From Desulfatiglans anilini DSM 4660 (GTDB taxonomy: Bacteria > Desulfobacterota > DSM-4660 > Desulfatiglandales > Desulfatiglandaceae): a DNA stretch of 42,513 nucleotides. The notes below the pieces were generated by a model. It saw nothing but the letters and a program-made list of their open reading frames with translations, was not told the origin of the DNA and did not search any database. Below, piece after piece: positions 7,520 to 16,700 of the stretch. The DNA lies in contig NZ_AULM01000033.1 of NCBI RefSeq assembly GCF_000422285.1, positions 1 to 42,513 on the forward strand. Direction: 5' to 3'. Position 1 is the first letter of the stretch, and the number at the start of each line of letters is the position of its first letter. The position numbers and the translations under genes were made by a program.

Positions 7520-10500
7520 ACTTTTCGGCCATGGCCTCCCGAATCCGCTCTTCGAGCAAGACCGCGCCCATTTTCGACGCCAGTTCCAGGGCCTCTCGAA
7601 GCGATTTCGCAGCGGCCTTACGGCGCGATCCGCAAAGCAGCGTCCCCCTCACCAGAAGCGCCCGGGCCTGGTGGCGCCGCGCCCCGGTTTTTTTGGCCAT
7701 CCGGAGCGCCTGAGCGACATGCCCGGCAGCCTCCTTCTGTTCACCAAGCCTTCCGTAAAGCTCGCCGAGCCCGATCAGGAGCCGCGTCTTGTAGCGCCAG
7801 CGCGTATAAGAGATACCCGGCTTGCGCAGTTCGCTCCAGACCTCGTCGAGGATCTCCCGGGCAGCGCCGAGATCGCCCATCTGCAGCAGGTTCTCCCCCA
7901 TGTTGATCCGGGCGTTGTAAATCGTCTCGGGATCGCCTGTCACCAGAGCATCCTTCCAGGCCTCGGTGTTCAGATCCAAGGCCTCTTTCAGCTCACCCCC
8001 CTCTGCATGGACCCAGCCGAGGGTGTTCATGAATCGCGGCCTCCAGAAGCGGCCGTCGCCCTCCTCCAGGCTTTTCAACCCCGAAAGCAGAGAACTCCTG
8101 CTCTTGTCCAGATTCCCCAGGGCCCCGTGGATCAATCCGCTCCGGAAAAGAGACAGGATTCTGAAATAGGGGCTCTTGATCTTTTCGTTGAAGGCTGCCA
8201 GGGATTCGTTCAGTTCAAGCGCCGCCTGATAGTCGCCGGTCCAGTTGTAATACTGCACGAGGTGGGCCGCCGCCCACGCCCGCGCCTCTAAATCCTGTTC
8301 CCGATCACTGTCTTCGCGCGCCTTCAGCAACAGCGGACGCGCCTTTTCGAGTCTGCCCAGCACCGCATAGACAAACCCCAGGAAACTTCGAGCCTTCAGA
8401 ACCAGGAGGGGCCATCCGCCCTTCCGGCCCGCCTCGATGGTCGCGAGCAGAAACTTCTCGGCCGAACGTGGACGGTGGAGATAAAAGGAAATCCAGCCCA
8501 GCCGGAAAAGGGCTGTCGTCTCCAGGAAGCGGTCGCCGGTCCGCTGAGCTTCATTACGCATCCTCTCGAAGGCGCCGTGAGCCTCTTCCATCTGCCCTAC
8601 GCAATAATGCATCCGGCCTTTCCAATGGAAGATCTCGGCGGTCTTGACCGGCGGGGTTTCGAAGCGGGCCCGCCTCAGGATGTCGAGGGAGCGTTCGAGC
8701 GAGGCGAGCGCTTCATGGCAGGCGTAAGCATAGCGCGCCTGCCTTCCGGCCTTGAGCGTGTAAGTGAGCGCTTTGTCCCAGACACCGGCGTAATAGAAGT
8801 GGTAGGCCATCTTCCCTATCCGGCCGGCAGGGTCCTGTGCAGGCACGTTCTCCAGGGCTTCCCCCGCCAGCCGGTGCAGATGGACGCGCTCCCGACGCAG
8901 AAGGGTGTGGTAGGCCACCTCCCACATCATCGGATGAATGAAGCGGAAGGCGGCATCTTCGGAATCTCCCAGCCTGTTCAACCTTTCGACGATGCCCTCT
9001 TTTTCGAGCGCCGCGAGGCGATCGTCGAGGTCGGCTCCTTCCTGCCCAACCGCCTTGAGCATGCCGCGCGAAAAATCATGCCCGATCACGGAGGCCGCCT
9101 GGACCGTCCACTTCAGCCCACCCGAGAGGGCATCCAGTCGAGCTGCCAGGACGCCGTGGATGTTGTCCGGAATATCGATCGCATCGACCGGCAGCTTCAG
9201 GACACAGCGGTCGGGCCCGCAGACCATCAGGTGCCGCCGCAGCAGAGTACGGCCCATTTCGACCACGAACAAAGGGTTTCCACCTGCCTTGGAAACCAGG
9301 TCCCTGGTAAGCCGCTCCTCCAGAAGACGGGTCTTGAGGACCGAAACCAGCAGATCCTTCGCATCGCGGTCGGAAAGCGGCGCGAGATGGATCGAGTGTC
9401 TGACCAGCATCGTCATCCAGGGAACGGGGGCGGAACGCCCGGCACAGATCACCAGGATCGGCGAGTGTTCCCTGGACTGTGCAAGAAAGGTCAGAAACTC
9501 GCGCGTGGTGCCGTCGACCCACTGCATGTTGTCGATGAAAAGGATCAGCGGTCTGCGGGCTGCAGCGGCCACGAGCACAGCCTGTATCTCCCTGAAAAGG
9601 ATCCGTTTCCTTCCAGCCAGAGCGGTCTCCGACTCCCCCTCCACCCGTTGAATCGTCCAGAAGCGCGCCACAACATCGCGCAGCCGCCGCCTCACGGCTT
9701 CATCGCTCACCCGTTCATCCAGCAGTCTCTCCAGTTCCCCCTCGGACTCCTGCCCGGAAAGCCTGAAATAGCCTCTGAAAGCCGCCATCAAAGAGTGAAA
9801 GGCAGCCGTCTCCCCATACGGCCGGCACCCGCCCCTTAAAACCAATACGCCTTCCGTCTCCTTAGCACGGCAATAAACATTCAGAAGACGCGACTTGCCG
9901 ACGCCGGCTTCGCCGGTCACGAGCATCAAACGCGGCCCGCCCTTGCACGCCTCGACAAAAGACGCATCCAGAAGTTCCATCTCTTTCTTGCGATCGAGAA
10001 AAGGGGTCTCCTCCATATCCGATGAAACGCCCTCCGGCTCCTCCGATTCGCCCAGGAGTTGGAAGGCACGCACGCTTTCGGACTTGCCTTTGACGTCCAG
10101 GAACCCCCTGTCCAGGAATCGGAAATAAGGCTGAACACTCTCCCAAACCCGCTCCGAAACGAGGATCCCCCCGGGCGGCGCGAGCGACTGCAGCCTTGCG
10201 GCCAGGTTCGTCGTGTCTCCCAGAGCGGTGTAGTCCAGCCTGAGATAGTCCCCGATGGCCGCCACCACCACCAGTCCGGTGTGAATGCCGATGCGCATTC
10301 TGAAGACGATCCCGTGGCGATCTTCGAGCCGCCGCCCGTAGGGCTCCAGGGCGCGCTGGACCGCCAGCGCCGCGCGGCAAGCCTGCCGGCTGTGATCCTC
10401 ATAGGCGACCGGCGCGCCGAACAGGGCCATGACGCCGTCGCCCGTATACTGATTGATGGTGCCCCCCGCCCCATGGATGGCCTTTCCCAGGATCTCGAAG

Positions 10501-10853
10501 CACCCATCCATAATCTGGTGGACATCCTCAGGATCGAGCTGTTCCGAAATCCCGGTAAAATTCGCTATGTCAGCGAAAAGGACGGAGACGCGCTTTCTCT
10601 CCCCCTCCTTCAGATAGTGTCCCCTGAGGATCTTTTCCATAAGAAAGGGAGGGGTATAGCCGGACGTCTGCCGGTCTGCATTGCGGCTGTTCGATGCAGG
10701 CGAGCCCAGCGGCGCCCCGCACCTTCCGCAGTAGGCGAATTCCCCCGGCACTTCGGCCCCGCATCGCTCGCAGCGGCGCGGAAGCGCCTTTCCACAGCGG
10801 GTGCAGAGCCGCGCGTCGTCGGCATTTTCAAATTGACACTCCGGGCACTTCAT
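7506..10853 (-). CDS. Zinc-ribbon / class III nucleotidyl cyclase / AAA-type ATPase / TPR signalling protein
   Basis: This 1115-aa cytosolic protein has four regions. Two zinc ribbons come first (Cys 3, 6, 17, 20 and 28, 31, 42, 45). A class III cyclase domain spans about residues 85-265; its metal aspartates are Asp94 in FADIANFT and Asp138 in QYTGDGV, with ALGDTTNLAARL near 209-220. An ATPase domain has the P-loop GEAGVGKS at 313-320 and the Walker B-like LILFIDNMQWVD. The C-terminal half is rich in helical repeats of TPR type. This architecture belongs to the predicted-ATPase adenylate/guanylate cyclases; the cyclic nucleotide and the signal cannot be told. I start at the ATG opening MKCPEC (10853) rather than 19 codons upstream. 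The last codons (CPAG) and the stop lie in repeat copy B, so the original C-terminus may have been replaced. Confidence 0.92.
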   Translation of the reverse strand: MKCPECQFENADDARLCTRCGKALPRRCERCGAEVPGEFAYCGRCGAPLGSPASNSRNADRQTSGYTPPFLMEKILRGHYLKEGERKRVSVLFADIANFTGISEQLDPEDVHQIMDGCFEILGKAIHGAGGTINQYTGDGVMALFGAPVAYEDHSRQACRAALAVQRALEPYGRRLEDRHGIVFRMRIGIHTGLVVVAAIGDYLRLDYTALGDTTNLAARLQSLAPPGGILVSERVWESVQPYFRFLDRGFLDVKGKSESVRAFQLLGESEEPEGVSSDMEETPFLDRKKEMELLDASFVEACKGGPRLMLVTGEAGVGKSRLLNVYCRAKETEGVLVLRGGCRPYGETAAFHSLMAAFRGYFRLSGQESEGELERLLDERVSDEAVRRRLRDVVARFWTIQRVEGESETALAGRKRILFREIQAVLVAAAARRPLILFIDNMQWVDGTTREFLTFLAQSREHSPILVICAGRSAPVPWMTMLVRHSIHLAPLSDRDAKDLLVSVLKTRLLEERLTRDLVSKAGGNPLFVVEMGRTLLRRHLMVCGPDRCVLKLPVDAIDIPDNIHGVLAARLDALSGGLKWTVQAASVIGHDFSRGMLKAVGQEGADLDDRLAALEKEGIVERLNRLGDSEDAAFRFIHPMMWEVAYHTLLRRERVHLHRLAGEALENVPAQDPAGRIGKMAYHFYYAGVWDKALTYTLKAGRQARYAYACHEALASLERSLDILRRARFETPPVKTAEIFHWKGRMHYCVGQMEEAHGAFERMRNEAQRTGDRFLETTALFRLGWISFYLHRPRSAEKFLLATIEAGRKGGWPLLVLKARSFLGFVYAVLGRLEKARPLLLKAREDSDREQDLEARAWAAAHLVQYYNWTGDYQAALELNESLAAFNEKIKSPYFRILSLFRSGLIHGALGNLDKSRSSLLSGLKSLEEGDGRFWRPRFMNTLGWVHAEGGELKEALDLNTEAWKDALVTGDPETIYNARINMGENLLQMGDLGAAREILDEVWSELRKPGISYTRWRYKTRLLIGLGELYGRLGEQKEAAGHVAQALRMAKKTGARRHQARALLVRGTLLCGSRRKAAAKSLREALELASKMGAVLLEERIREAMAEKCPAG

Positions 10854-10921
10854 GAACGCTTCGTTCCTCAACCGTCGGCCGCGCCGCCGGCATTCTTCTC
10901 TGGATCCCAAAAAGCCCGCAC

Positions 10922-10961
10922 AAAAAAACTGAATCCAGGCTGGGTGAGGGCCCGGATCCAG
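10922..10961 (-). terminator. Rho-independent terminator of the porin/respiratory gene series
   Basis: In the minus-strand sense a 12-bp stem with two mismatches (10950-10961 with 10929-10940) is followed directly by seven T. It lies 56 nt beyond the stop of the secreted-protein gene. It separates that transcript from the cyclase gene. Confidence 0.75.
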
Positions 10962-11016
10962 TCCTCAGGAGGTCAGAGCGATGCCAAGGCATCCCCTGGT
11001 AGAAGCTCGAAAATCC

Positions 11017-12789
11017 TCAGTTCACCGCCTCCAGCGCGCACCCGTCCGCATCCTGGTAGAGGATCAGGATTCGGCCAGGATCCTTCAGAAAGGTAAAATC
11101 GATCAGGTCTTTTTCGTACTGATCGGATTCCCACGTCTGCCGGATCCGGTCGCCAAGCCACTTGACCGCCACCAACTGATCGTAATCGCGCCGTCCGGCT
11201 ACGAGCTTTTCGGCAAAACCGGCAAGCATCCCTCTCCGCCCTTTGCTGATCGTGAACACCTGCCCGTCGAAGTCCTTCCGCATCTCGAACCTTCGGGCCG
11301 TATAGACGTCGTCGTGGGCCCTGCGGTCGAATCCTCCTATAAAGATGTCCTCCTCCAACTTGAGCGGATAGGTGGTGACCTCGTAATTCCCCAACCCGAC
11401 CTCTCCGAATGCAGCCAGGCGTTCTTCAGGTGTTACATATCCGTGCAGGCTGCCGTCCTTTTCGAGGATGATCACCCGGTTTTCCGCCCCCGGAGCCGGA
11501 TTGAATTGATAGAGGGAATAAACCCCTGCGGCCGGCGCATAGGGCTCGGTGATGTCTGGCGCGCCGGATGCTTCGTTCCACTTCAGACGGTAGATCGGCC
11601 CATCGTATTGACGGTAGTCTCCTTCCTTCTGTGCCAGCGCCGCTTGCCCCCCCGCCGCATCCTGAATCACCCGCAGGTAATAAGGGAGCTCCTCCGCGAC
11701 GGATGTCAACACCCCGTCGCGAAAGGTCACGATCGACGACATCAGCCGGTTGTCCTGCTTGTCGAGGGTCATGACCGGCAGAGTCATGGTGAGTAGCAGT
11801 TCGTCTCCACCGTCGGCATCAAGATCGCAGGCGTGGAGATGCAGCGGAATGATCCCCGGATGTGGATACCGTAATCGGCCGACCGCTTTCAAAACGCCGT
11901 CCTCCGCCTGATAAACGATCAGGTCACGCTCCCCCAGACAGGCGAACAGGATCGCTCCCTCCGCCTCGAGCCGGCAGGCGGCGACCCGGCTTGCAGGCTC
12001 CTGCAGCCGGAAGTGCTCCAGGCTTCGGGCAGGTTTGGAATGCTGAAACGATGGCGCCGACGACTCGGCAGGGGCATCACCGGAGGAGGAGCGACTCATT
12101 GCTTCAGGCTGCGCGGCCCCCTGGGCCCCGCCAGGGTAGATCGACCCGCCGCTCGAGAACTCCTGCGCCGTCCTGTAGAAGATGACCCGGCCTTCCTCGA
12201 CCGTGCTGAGCCTACAGATGAGGACCCCCTCCCCGCGCATCAGTTCCAGTTTCAGATCGTGGCGTTGCGCGGGGGGACCCTCGCGGCCGTCCGCATGCAT
12301 ATCCAGATAGTAACCCTTGGAAAGGAGTTCCTGCACCAGCCCATCGAAAAAGGGAGCACCGCCGGGCCGCAGGACATCGCCGCGGACTTGGATTCGGGGT
12401 GGAGGCGGTGTAACCACACGGTCTCCGGGCGAAAGCGGCGCACCCGGGGCATCCACGACGCGTACCAGAGCTGTTTCAGGCGACACCGTCTCGAGGACGA
12501 CCCACGCCGCCGGGGCCTTCAGAGCCGGGGAGCGATCCGGATCCTCTTTCGAGATGCACAGCCATTCTCCCACCTTCAAGGGCACAGCCCCTTTCTCGAT
12601 GAGAAGACGATCGTCTCCCGCCTCTTTCACACGGCCGACAGTACGGAAGGGGATTCCGACATATTCATCCAGGAAGCTGACCAAAGAAGGAAAAGGGTTC
12701 TGCTTCGTCTCCCCGCGGGCAGGCATCACCGCCAGAGAAACCAAACCTAAGACCGTCAGCGGTATCCAACACCCCTTGCAAGATCTCAT
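11017..12789 (-). CDS. Secreted protein of unknown function with a VCBS/FG-GAP-like calcium motif
   Basis: A 590-aa protein with a clear signal peptide (about 26 residues, cleavage after ARG). The N-terminal third resembles small beta-barrel modules with repeated VGRV/G-x-x-V patterns. A Ser/Pro/Ala-rich linker covers about 225-255. The remainder looks like a beta-propeller with one DLDADGGDELLL motif near residue 325, typical of calcium-binding VCBS/FG-GAP repeats. The start codon follows GGAGG by 10 nt. It is the last gene before the terminator, 130 nt after the porin gene, which suggests a periplasmic or surface role linked to the outer-membrane channels. I do not recognise a named family and propose no reaction. 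Confidence 0.8.
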   Translation of the reverse strand: MRSCKGCWIPLTVLGLVSLAVMPARGETKQNPFPSLVSFLDEYVGIPFRTVGRVKEAGDDRLLIEKGAVPLKVGEWLCISKEDPDRSPALKAPAAWVVLETVSPETALVRVVDAPGAPLSPGDRVVTPPPPRIQVRGDVLRPGGAPFFDGLVQELLSKGYYLDMHADGREGPPAQRHDLKLELMRGEGVLICRLSTVEEGRVIFYRTAQEFSSGGSIYPGGAQGAAQPEAMSRSSSGDAPAESSAPSFQHSKPARSLEHFRLQEPASRVAACRLEAEGAILFACLGERDLIVYQAEDGVLKAVGRLRYPHPGIIPLHLHACDLDADGGDELLLTMTLPVMTLDKQDNRLMSSIVTFRDGVLTSVAEELPYYLRVIQDAAGGQAALAQKEGDYRQYDGPIYRLKWNEASGAPDITEPYAPAAGVYSLYQFNPAPGAENRVIILEKDGSLHGYVTPEERLAAFGEVGLGNYEVTTYPLKLEEDIFIGGFDRRAHDDVYTARRFEMRKDFDGQVFTISKGRRGMLAGFAEKLVAGRRDYDQLVAVKWLGDRIRQTWESDQYEKDLIDFTFLKDPGRILILYQDADGCALEAVN

Positions 12790-12919
12790 CGATGGAAAGC
12801 CTCCTGCGTTGCGGGTGAAGTTCAGGATGCAGACCGATCAGCAGCGGAAAAACCGCCCCTCGCGCCGTTTATCGAATGCCGGGGGGCGGTGAAGCTTCAC
12901 GGGTTCAGCCGGCCGATCC

Positions 12920-14401
12920 TTACCACACCCAGATGAACTCGATCGTGTTTATGATGGCCGTTTCGTCGTTGCCGTTCCCCGTGATCGGGTCCCAGATATC
13001 CTGAACGGCCTGCCCTGGCCTGAAGACTGTGAAACAGTTGCCGATGCTGAAATGCTTGTTGAAATTATAGGTGAGAAGGAAGTCGAACTCAAGCCCAACC
13101 TCGTCGTCTATGGGACGACCGAGCAGTGTTTGCAGCCCGTCGGAGGTATCGAACATGAGATACATGGCCTGGGCCTTATAGGAAAGCGCCCCGAAGGCCC
13201 CCTTGGCACCGGCACCCAGCATCAGGAGACCCGGCGCATCACCTGAGGAACTGTTGCTGATGCCGCCGTATCCTGGCGTTTGGGCCACTCCCAGCACTTT
13301 GGGCAGCCAGTTGAAGTTGCCGCTGTAGAGGTGCGTACCCAGGGTCGGCACAAGCCGGTAGAGAAACGCGTTCTCCATCCCGAAGGTAGGTGTATACCGC
13401 GCGATGTCACCGATCGAGTTGAAGGCGTCGATGTCCTGGTCCGTCGGATCGTCGTCCCCCTGCTCCCATTTGAAGCCGGCGTAGGGAATAAACCTCGGAT
13501 CCACCTCGAAATCCACTGACCCGTAAGCGGCGAACGCATTGATGTCATAAGCGCGGCCATGTTCGTCCGCATGGGTGTCTCCTGTCGCCCAAACCACTTC
13601 GAATCGCGGGGTGAACCGGCCCACCTTCCCGTACATCTCCGCCCCAAGGTAATGCACCTGCGCATACTGGGTGTCCTTGTTGTTGTCACTGAAGGCGTAG
13701 AAGGGGGAAATCGCCAAGGGTCCCATCTGGTAAACGCTCTTGAGTCCGTAGACACGCCAGTCGAGGCTATCCGCATCGAGGGGACCGATTGCCTTCCCCT
13801 TATCCATGTTTTCGATCTTGTCGAAGATGCTCAGAAACAGGGCTTGCCATCTGAAGTCCGGGCCGATCTTGCCCGTCAAGCTGATGTAGGGGTGATCATC
13901 CCCGTAGACCAAACCGCCGGTGTTGATGTCCAGTTGCTGGGTGTTCCAGCCCGTATGAACGGCCACTGGGCCGAAGTCATAACTCACGTTGAGTTTTTCG
14001 ACCCCGAAATCCTCGCCGGTCATTCCGCTGTCCACCGGAGTGGAGGAGTCCGCCCCGCGGTCGGCGTTCTCCTTGTTCAGCGTAAAATCGCCTTCCAGAA
14101 TGATCATGAAATCCCAATTCTTGCCCTTCCCGAGCCATCCGAGCCGTATTTCGTTGCGGATCCCGAAATCGGCCATCGGACCGTTTTCATCCAGGATGTA
14201 GTCTCGCGTCGTGTCGATCTTGTTGAAATCGAGGTTGTCCATGAAGGTGGGATACATCTTCAGGCTCCCGAAAAAATCGATTTCGATATCCTTGCTCTTG
14301 GGCGACATCTCTCCGATCTCCGCCGAGGCCGTCGCCGCGAAGCAGCAAAGAATCCACCCGAAACAGGCCACCCGCCATAACATTCGATTTCTCCTCTTCA
14401 T
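12920..14401 (-). CDS. Outer-membrane beta-barrel porin
   Basis: A 493-aa protein with a signal peptide ending at TASA. Its sequence is aromatic- and glycine-rich with alternating hydrophobic residues, and it ends in an aromatic residue (FIWVW), a typical outer-membrane barrel insertion signal. Its size fits a 16- to 18-strand barrel of the alginate-export/phosphoselective porin type, but the substrate is unknown. I use the ATG at 14401, nine bases from GGGGAGG. An ATG 15 codons upstream has no ribosome-binding site and would spoil the signal peptide. The gene lies 83 nt downstream of the DsrE-like gene and 130 nt upstream of the secreted protein, and is probably cotranscribed with both. Confidence 0.85.
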   Translation of the reverse strand: MKRRNRMLWRVACFGWILCCFAATASAEIGEMSPKSKDIEIDFFGSLKMYPTFMDNLDFNKIDTTRDYILDENGPMADFGIRNEIRLGWLGKGKNWDFMIILEGDFTLNKENADRGADSSTPVDSGMTGEDFGVEKLNVSYDFGPVAVHTGWNTQQLDINTGGLVYGDDHPYISLTGKIGPDFRWQALFLSIFDKIENMDKGKAIGPLDADSLDWRVYGLKSVYQMGPLAISPFYAFSDNNKDTQYAQVHYLGAEMYGKVGRFTPRFEVVWATGDTHADEHGRAYDINAFAAYGSVDFEVDPRFIPYAGFKWEQGDDDPTDQDIDAFNSIGDIARYTPTFGMENAFLYRLVPTLGTHLYSGNFNWLPKVLGVAQTPGYGGISNSSSGDAPGLLMLGAGAKGAFGALSYKAQAMYLMFDTSDGLQTLLGRPIDDEVGLEFDFLLTYNFNKHFSIGNCFTVFRPGQAVQDIWDPITGNGNDETAIINTIEFIWVW

Positions 14402-14484
14402 CCCTCTCGTCCTCCCCTTCAACCTTCTGATAGAATGGGTTTTCATTCAATTTCGGATGCCTTTCAACGGAGGCACCCGATCGA

Positions 14485-14871
14485 TCAGAGCGAAATGACC
14501 GTCGCTCCCTCGGCCAATTCGAAAAGGCGCGTGGCCGGAGCCATGCTGATCCCTTCGAGCAGATCTTCCTCTTTGATCTGCCTGGATTGGGCGCAGGGCG
14601 CGCAGGCATAGATGGGCACATCGAAGTCCTGCAGATACGCCACGATATCGTCGGCTATATCCCCTGTCGGCGCCCGCAGATTGTCCATAATGCCTTTTCG
14701 CGCGATATAAACGGCCTCGTCCATGAGAAACACCGCGACCTGCCTTCCCATTTTGTGGGCGACCTGCGCGAGGTGGAGCGCCCGCACCGAGCGATTGGGG
14801 TTGTTGGTACCGCACGCCAACGTGATCAGCACCCGATCCTTCCTGCCTTCGCCAACTCCCTTTTCCATCAT
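14485..14871 (-). CDS. DsrE/DsrF-like sulfur-relay family protein
   Basis: A 128-aa cytosolic protein of the DsrE/TusD fold. It has the N-terminal strand RVLITLACGTNNP with Cys20, and YACAPCAQSRQ with Cys90 and Cys93 at the place where the family carries its persulfide-accepting Cys. Members bind and pass sulfane sulfur, or act as small redox partners. The start follows GGAGGG by 5-6 nt; a second ATG one codon later is equally possible. It lies between two outer-membrane channel genes in a module with an octaheme tetrathionate-reductase-family cytochrome, so a link to sulfur chemistry is reasonable but inferred. Confidence 0.85.
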   Translation of the reverse strand: MMEKGVGEGRKDRVLITLACGTNNPNRSVRALHLAQVAHKMGRQVAVFLMDEAVYIARKGIMDNLRAPTGDIADDIVAYLQDFDVPIYACAPCAQSRQIKEEDLLEGISMAPATRLFELAEGATVISL

Positions 14872-15547
14872 AGAATCCCTCCATCTGTCCTTCTTTGGTT
14901 TAGAGCAGCCTCGGCCGGAATCCGGCGAAATCTTGGAGATCCGCTACCGCCCTGAGCACAAGCCGGACCCGCCGCCGTGGATTTCGTTCACGAAGCTTTC
15001 GCCTTAATCAAATAGCAAGAGGGATGCCGCCGGGTTCAGTCCCGAAAGGGAAGGCATTATTACAGGAGGGAATGCGATATAATGTGTTGTTATAAAAAAT
15101 AATTAACCCAAAAAGCCACGGCCTGGCAGCCGCCGCTCAATCTAGAGATGTCAAAAAAATATATTTACACCTGTTTATTTTTGAACATTCGTTGATCCCT
15201 CCAATACACCGCCGTTTGCTGGATACTCCGCTTCCGCGAAAGCCACCGTTGCGGTGACGGTCCCGGCGCGACCGGTCACGGCATCGGCCGCCGCCGCTCA
15301 CTGCGCGGCGGGGTGCAATGCACTGACTTCAGGAATGGAGGCCGGGCGTTATCGAGTGATGATTTCCGGGGCACTACAGGGTCAGATCGAGGCTGGGCGC
15401 TCGGGAGATCTTAAAAATGCGGCCCCGCCCCGGGGCAGATCGATGGGCGGGGAGGATGTCCTTTCCCGATCAGGGGATTGACGAAACCTGGGAAATGGCT
15501 CCCGGACAGGAAATCGCCGTTATTCGGCAACCCCTGCGGTTTGACCG
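14872..15547. other. Intergenic region with an AT-rich block
   Basis: A 676-nt gap between the SphA-like and DsrE-like genes. The segment 15078-15190 is strikingly AT-rich against the GC-rich background, with TATAAT-like sequences on the plus strand and a TTGACA on the minus strand (15155-15150) lacking a good -10. A promoter for the DsrE-porin group probably lies here. No gene is supported; a possible 75-codon frame at 15254-15481 has no ribosome-binding site and low-complexity composition. Confidence 0.5.
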
Positions 15548-16495
15548 CTAAAAAGGAATGATCACACGGAAGACGATTTTTTCGCCTTCCGGCCGGTTTT
15601 CGACTTCGCTTTCAAAGTAAGTCTTCAGGCTGAAAATCATGCCTTTGTGAATATAGTGCAGCGCGGGGCCGATGGCAAAGACCTTCTCCTCGGAGTCCTG
15701 CAGTTCGATTCCATCGACTTTGTCTTCGTCGAACTGCTGACCGTAATACCCGGCCACCCCGAAACGCAGATTGGGGCTGATGAAATCCACCGTTTTCATC
15801 AGCGCATAGTTGAAGTGCCAGAGGTCTCCCGCTTCAAGGTCGTGATCGTTTAAATCACCGGTTATACCTGGATTTACATACTCGTCGTTTTTGGTGTTGA
15901 ATGTCAGATGCTGCCGGGTGCTGAATGTGAAGCCGTATGGCATCTGAAGCGTCATCGTAACCCACGGTTCAAAAGTCCAGTAGTTTGCACTGGGGTTGAC
16001 CGCCTTGTTCTTGTCGTATGCACCGATCGGAAAATAAACGTCAAACTCGAAAAACCAATGGAAAACGAAGTCAGTCCCCAGCGGAATCGCACTCCCGATA
16101 AACGGGCCGACGCATGGGTCCCCGAGAATGCCGCCGCCCGAATCGATGCCCAGATCCGAATGGACATCGAACCCGAACATAGGCCACAGCGCCTGCGCCC
16201 CCCATCTGAGGCCAGGCGGCAGTTCCTTTTTCGAGACCCAGATGAACTGCGGGGCATATACGACCAGATCCAACTCGTTGTTCATCGGAAAACTGTCGCC
16301 CTTGCCGTCCTTGAACTCGTCAGCAGTGTACACGATCATGTAGTTGCTCATGTAAACCCCGGGCGGCGGGAGCATTGCGTCGATGATGTTGGTGTTGCCG
16401 TAGTTCAAGTTCGGATTCTGGTTATAAGCCATGGCCGCCGAAGAAAGCACGAAAAGGACACAAACCACCAGCAAAACAGCCATTTTTCTCGTCAT
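15548..16495 (-). CDS. SphA-like outer-membrane channel (phenol MetA degradation family)
   Basis: A 315-aa protein with signal peptide MTRKMAVLLV...SSAAMA. It shows the family pattern LPPPGVYMSNYMIVYTADEF, then a barrel with repeated aromatic strands and a C-terminal IPF aromatic end. Family members are outer-membrane channels often found beside genes for hydrophobic or aromatic compound use; the true substrate is not known. I start at the ATG at 16495, nine bases from AGGAG. The 42 codons upstream in frame have no ribosome-binding site. It follows the solute-binding protein gene by about 205 nt. Confidence 0.85.
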   Translation of the reverse strand: MTRKMAVLLVVCVLFVLSSAAMAYNQNPNLNYGNTNIIDAMLPPPGVYMSNYMIVYTADEFKDGKGDSFPMNNELDLVVYAPQFIWVSKKELPPGLRWGAQALWPMFGFDVHSDLGIDSGGGILGDPCVGPFIGSAIPLGTDFVFHWFFEFDVYFPIGAYDKNKAVNPSANYWTFEPWVTMTLQMPYGFTFSTRQHLTFNTKNDEYVNPGITGDLNDHDLEAGDLWHFNYALMKTVDFISPNLRFGVAGYYGQQFDEDKVDGIELQDSEEKVFAIGPALHYIHKGMIFSLKTYFESEVENRPEGEKIVFRVIIPF

Positions 16496-16700
16496 ACCCC
16501 TTTTCTCCTGTTGTGAACGATATGGATACGAATGGTCCAACCCGGTCGGCAACCAAATCCCCTCTCCTGATTGGAGGCTTTTGCAGCCATCACGAGCGAT
16601 GCTGAATCGAAACAGATTCACCCCGCAGCGATCCAGGCGGCCGCCTCACCACCTGAAATCATCGCCTTCCATTTATCCTCTTCATCTCATGCACCGACTC

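Noticed and set aside
15254-15481. 75-codon plus-strand reading frame
   Set aside because: No ribosome-binding site, Ala/Gly-rich low-complexity start and no family resemblance.
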